Origin: an uncultured Ruminococcus sp.
GTDB lineage: Bacteria; Bacillota; Clostridia; Oscillospirales; Ruminococcaceae
Assembly: GCA_900540005.1 (NCBI GenBank)
Contig: UQEM01000149.1
Location: forward strand, 1-5,849
Length of the DNA: 5,849 nt
Reading direction: 5' to 3'
In this document: in pieces, positions 5,795 through 5,849 of the stretch
How positions within the stretch are numbered: the first letter of the stretch is position 1
Layout of the letters: every line of letters begins with the position of its first letter
Notes under the pieces: model-generated
The model's input: the letters and a program-made list of their open reading frames with translations, nothing else
Told to the model about the DNA's origin: nothing
The model's database searches: none
Made by a program: the position numbers and the translations under genes

Positions 5795-5849
5795 TGACCC
5801 GCCCCCTGTCAAGTAGACAGCGCAAAAAACAAAAATATTCTATGTTGTG
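5795..5849. mobile_element. Possible insertion sequence end running off the window
   Basis: After the terminator comes TGACCCGCCCCCTGTC, then AAGTAGACAG and an A-rich stretch. A TG-initiated, C-rich end followed by a GACAG/GAGA-type motif resembles the terminal repeats of some IS3-family elements, and CTGTC/GACAG (5806-5810 with 5816-5820) forms a small inverted repeat. No transposase is visible and the partner end is outside the window, so this is a resemblance from memory. A contig break at a repeated element would be typical. It may instead be plain intergenic DNA. Confidence 0.3.

Overview
The window looks like a short contig from a fibre-degrading anaerobic gut or rumen bacterium of the Firmicutes, most likely Ruminococcus (R. 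flavefaciens-like). The evidence is a secreted multimodular xylanase carrying a type I dockerin, AAGGAG-type ribosome binding sites, a consensus sigma-A promoter and intrinsic terminators. The genus rests on the module order and general sequence style, recalled from knowledge of the group and not searched.

Layout from left to right. Bases 1-51 are not genomic: they are an untrimmed Illumina Nextera read-2/i7 adapter. The genome begins at about 52, inside the 5' end of a flavin reductase-like gene on the + strand (stop at 607). A convergent AraC-family regulator lies on the - strand (764-1561), and a perfect 14-bp hairpin terminator sits between the two genes. A divergent regulatory region of about 260 bp (1562-1824) holds a probable regulator promoter, a cluster of five TCAGCACA-like half-sites including a perfect 20-bp palindrome, and a consensus TTGACA-N17-TATAAT promoter. 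That promoter drives a 1273-residue secreted enzyme (1825-5646) with the order signal peptide, CBM22, GH10, CBM22, dockerin I, GH43, CBM6. A strong terminator follows at 5717-5747. The last ~55 bases may be the end of an insertion sequence that runs off the window.

Functional reading. The large gene encodes a cellulosomal enzyme that probably combines endo-xylanase (GH10) with a debranching or exo-acting arabinofuranosidase/xylosidase activity (GH43), aimed at arabinoxylan. The divergent AraC-type protein is the obvious candidate to bind the half-site cluster and switch the enzyme gene on in response to a sugar. The flavin reductase is convergent and has no evident link to xylan breakdown. 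No CRISPR array, tRNA, rRNA or complete mobile element was seen. The points most worth attention are the operator array, the two-enzyme architecture with a mid-protein dockerin, and the adapter contamination, which gives the first gene a false N-terminus.
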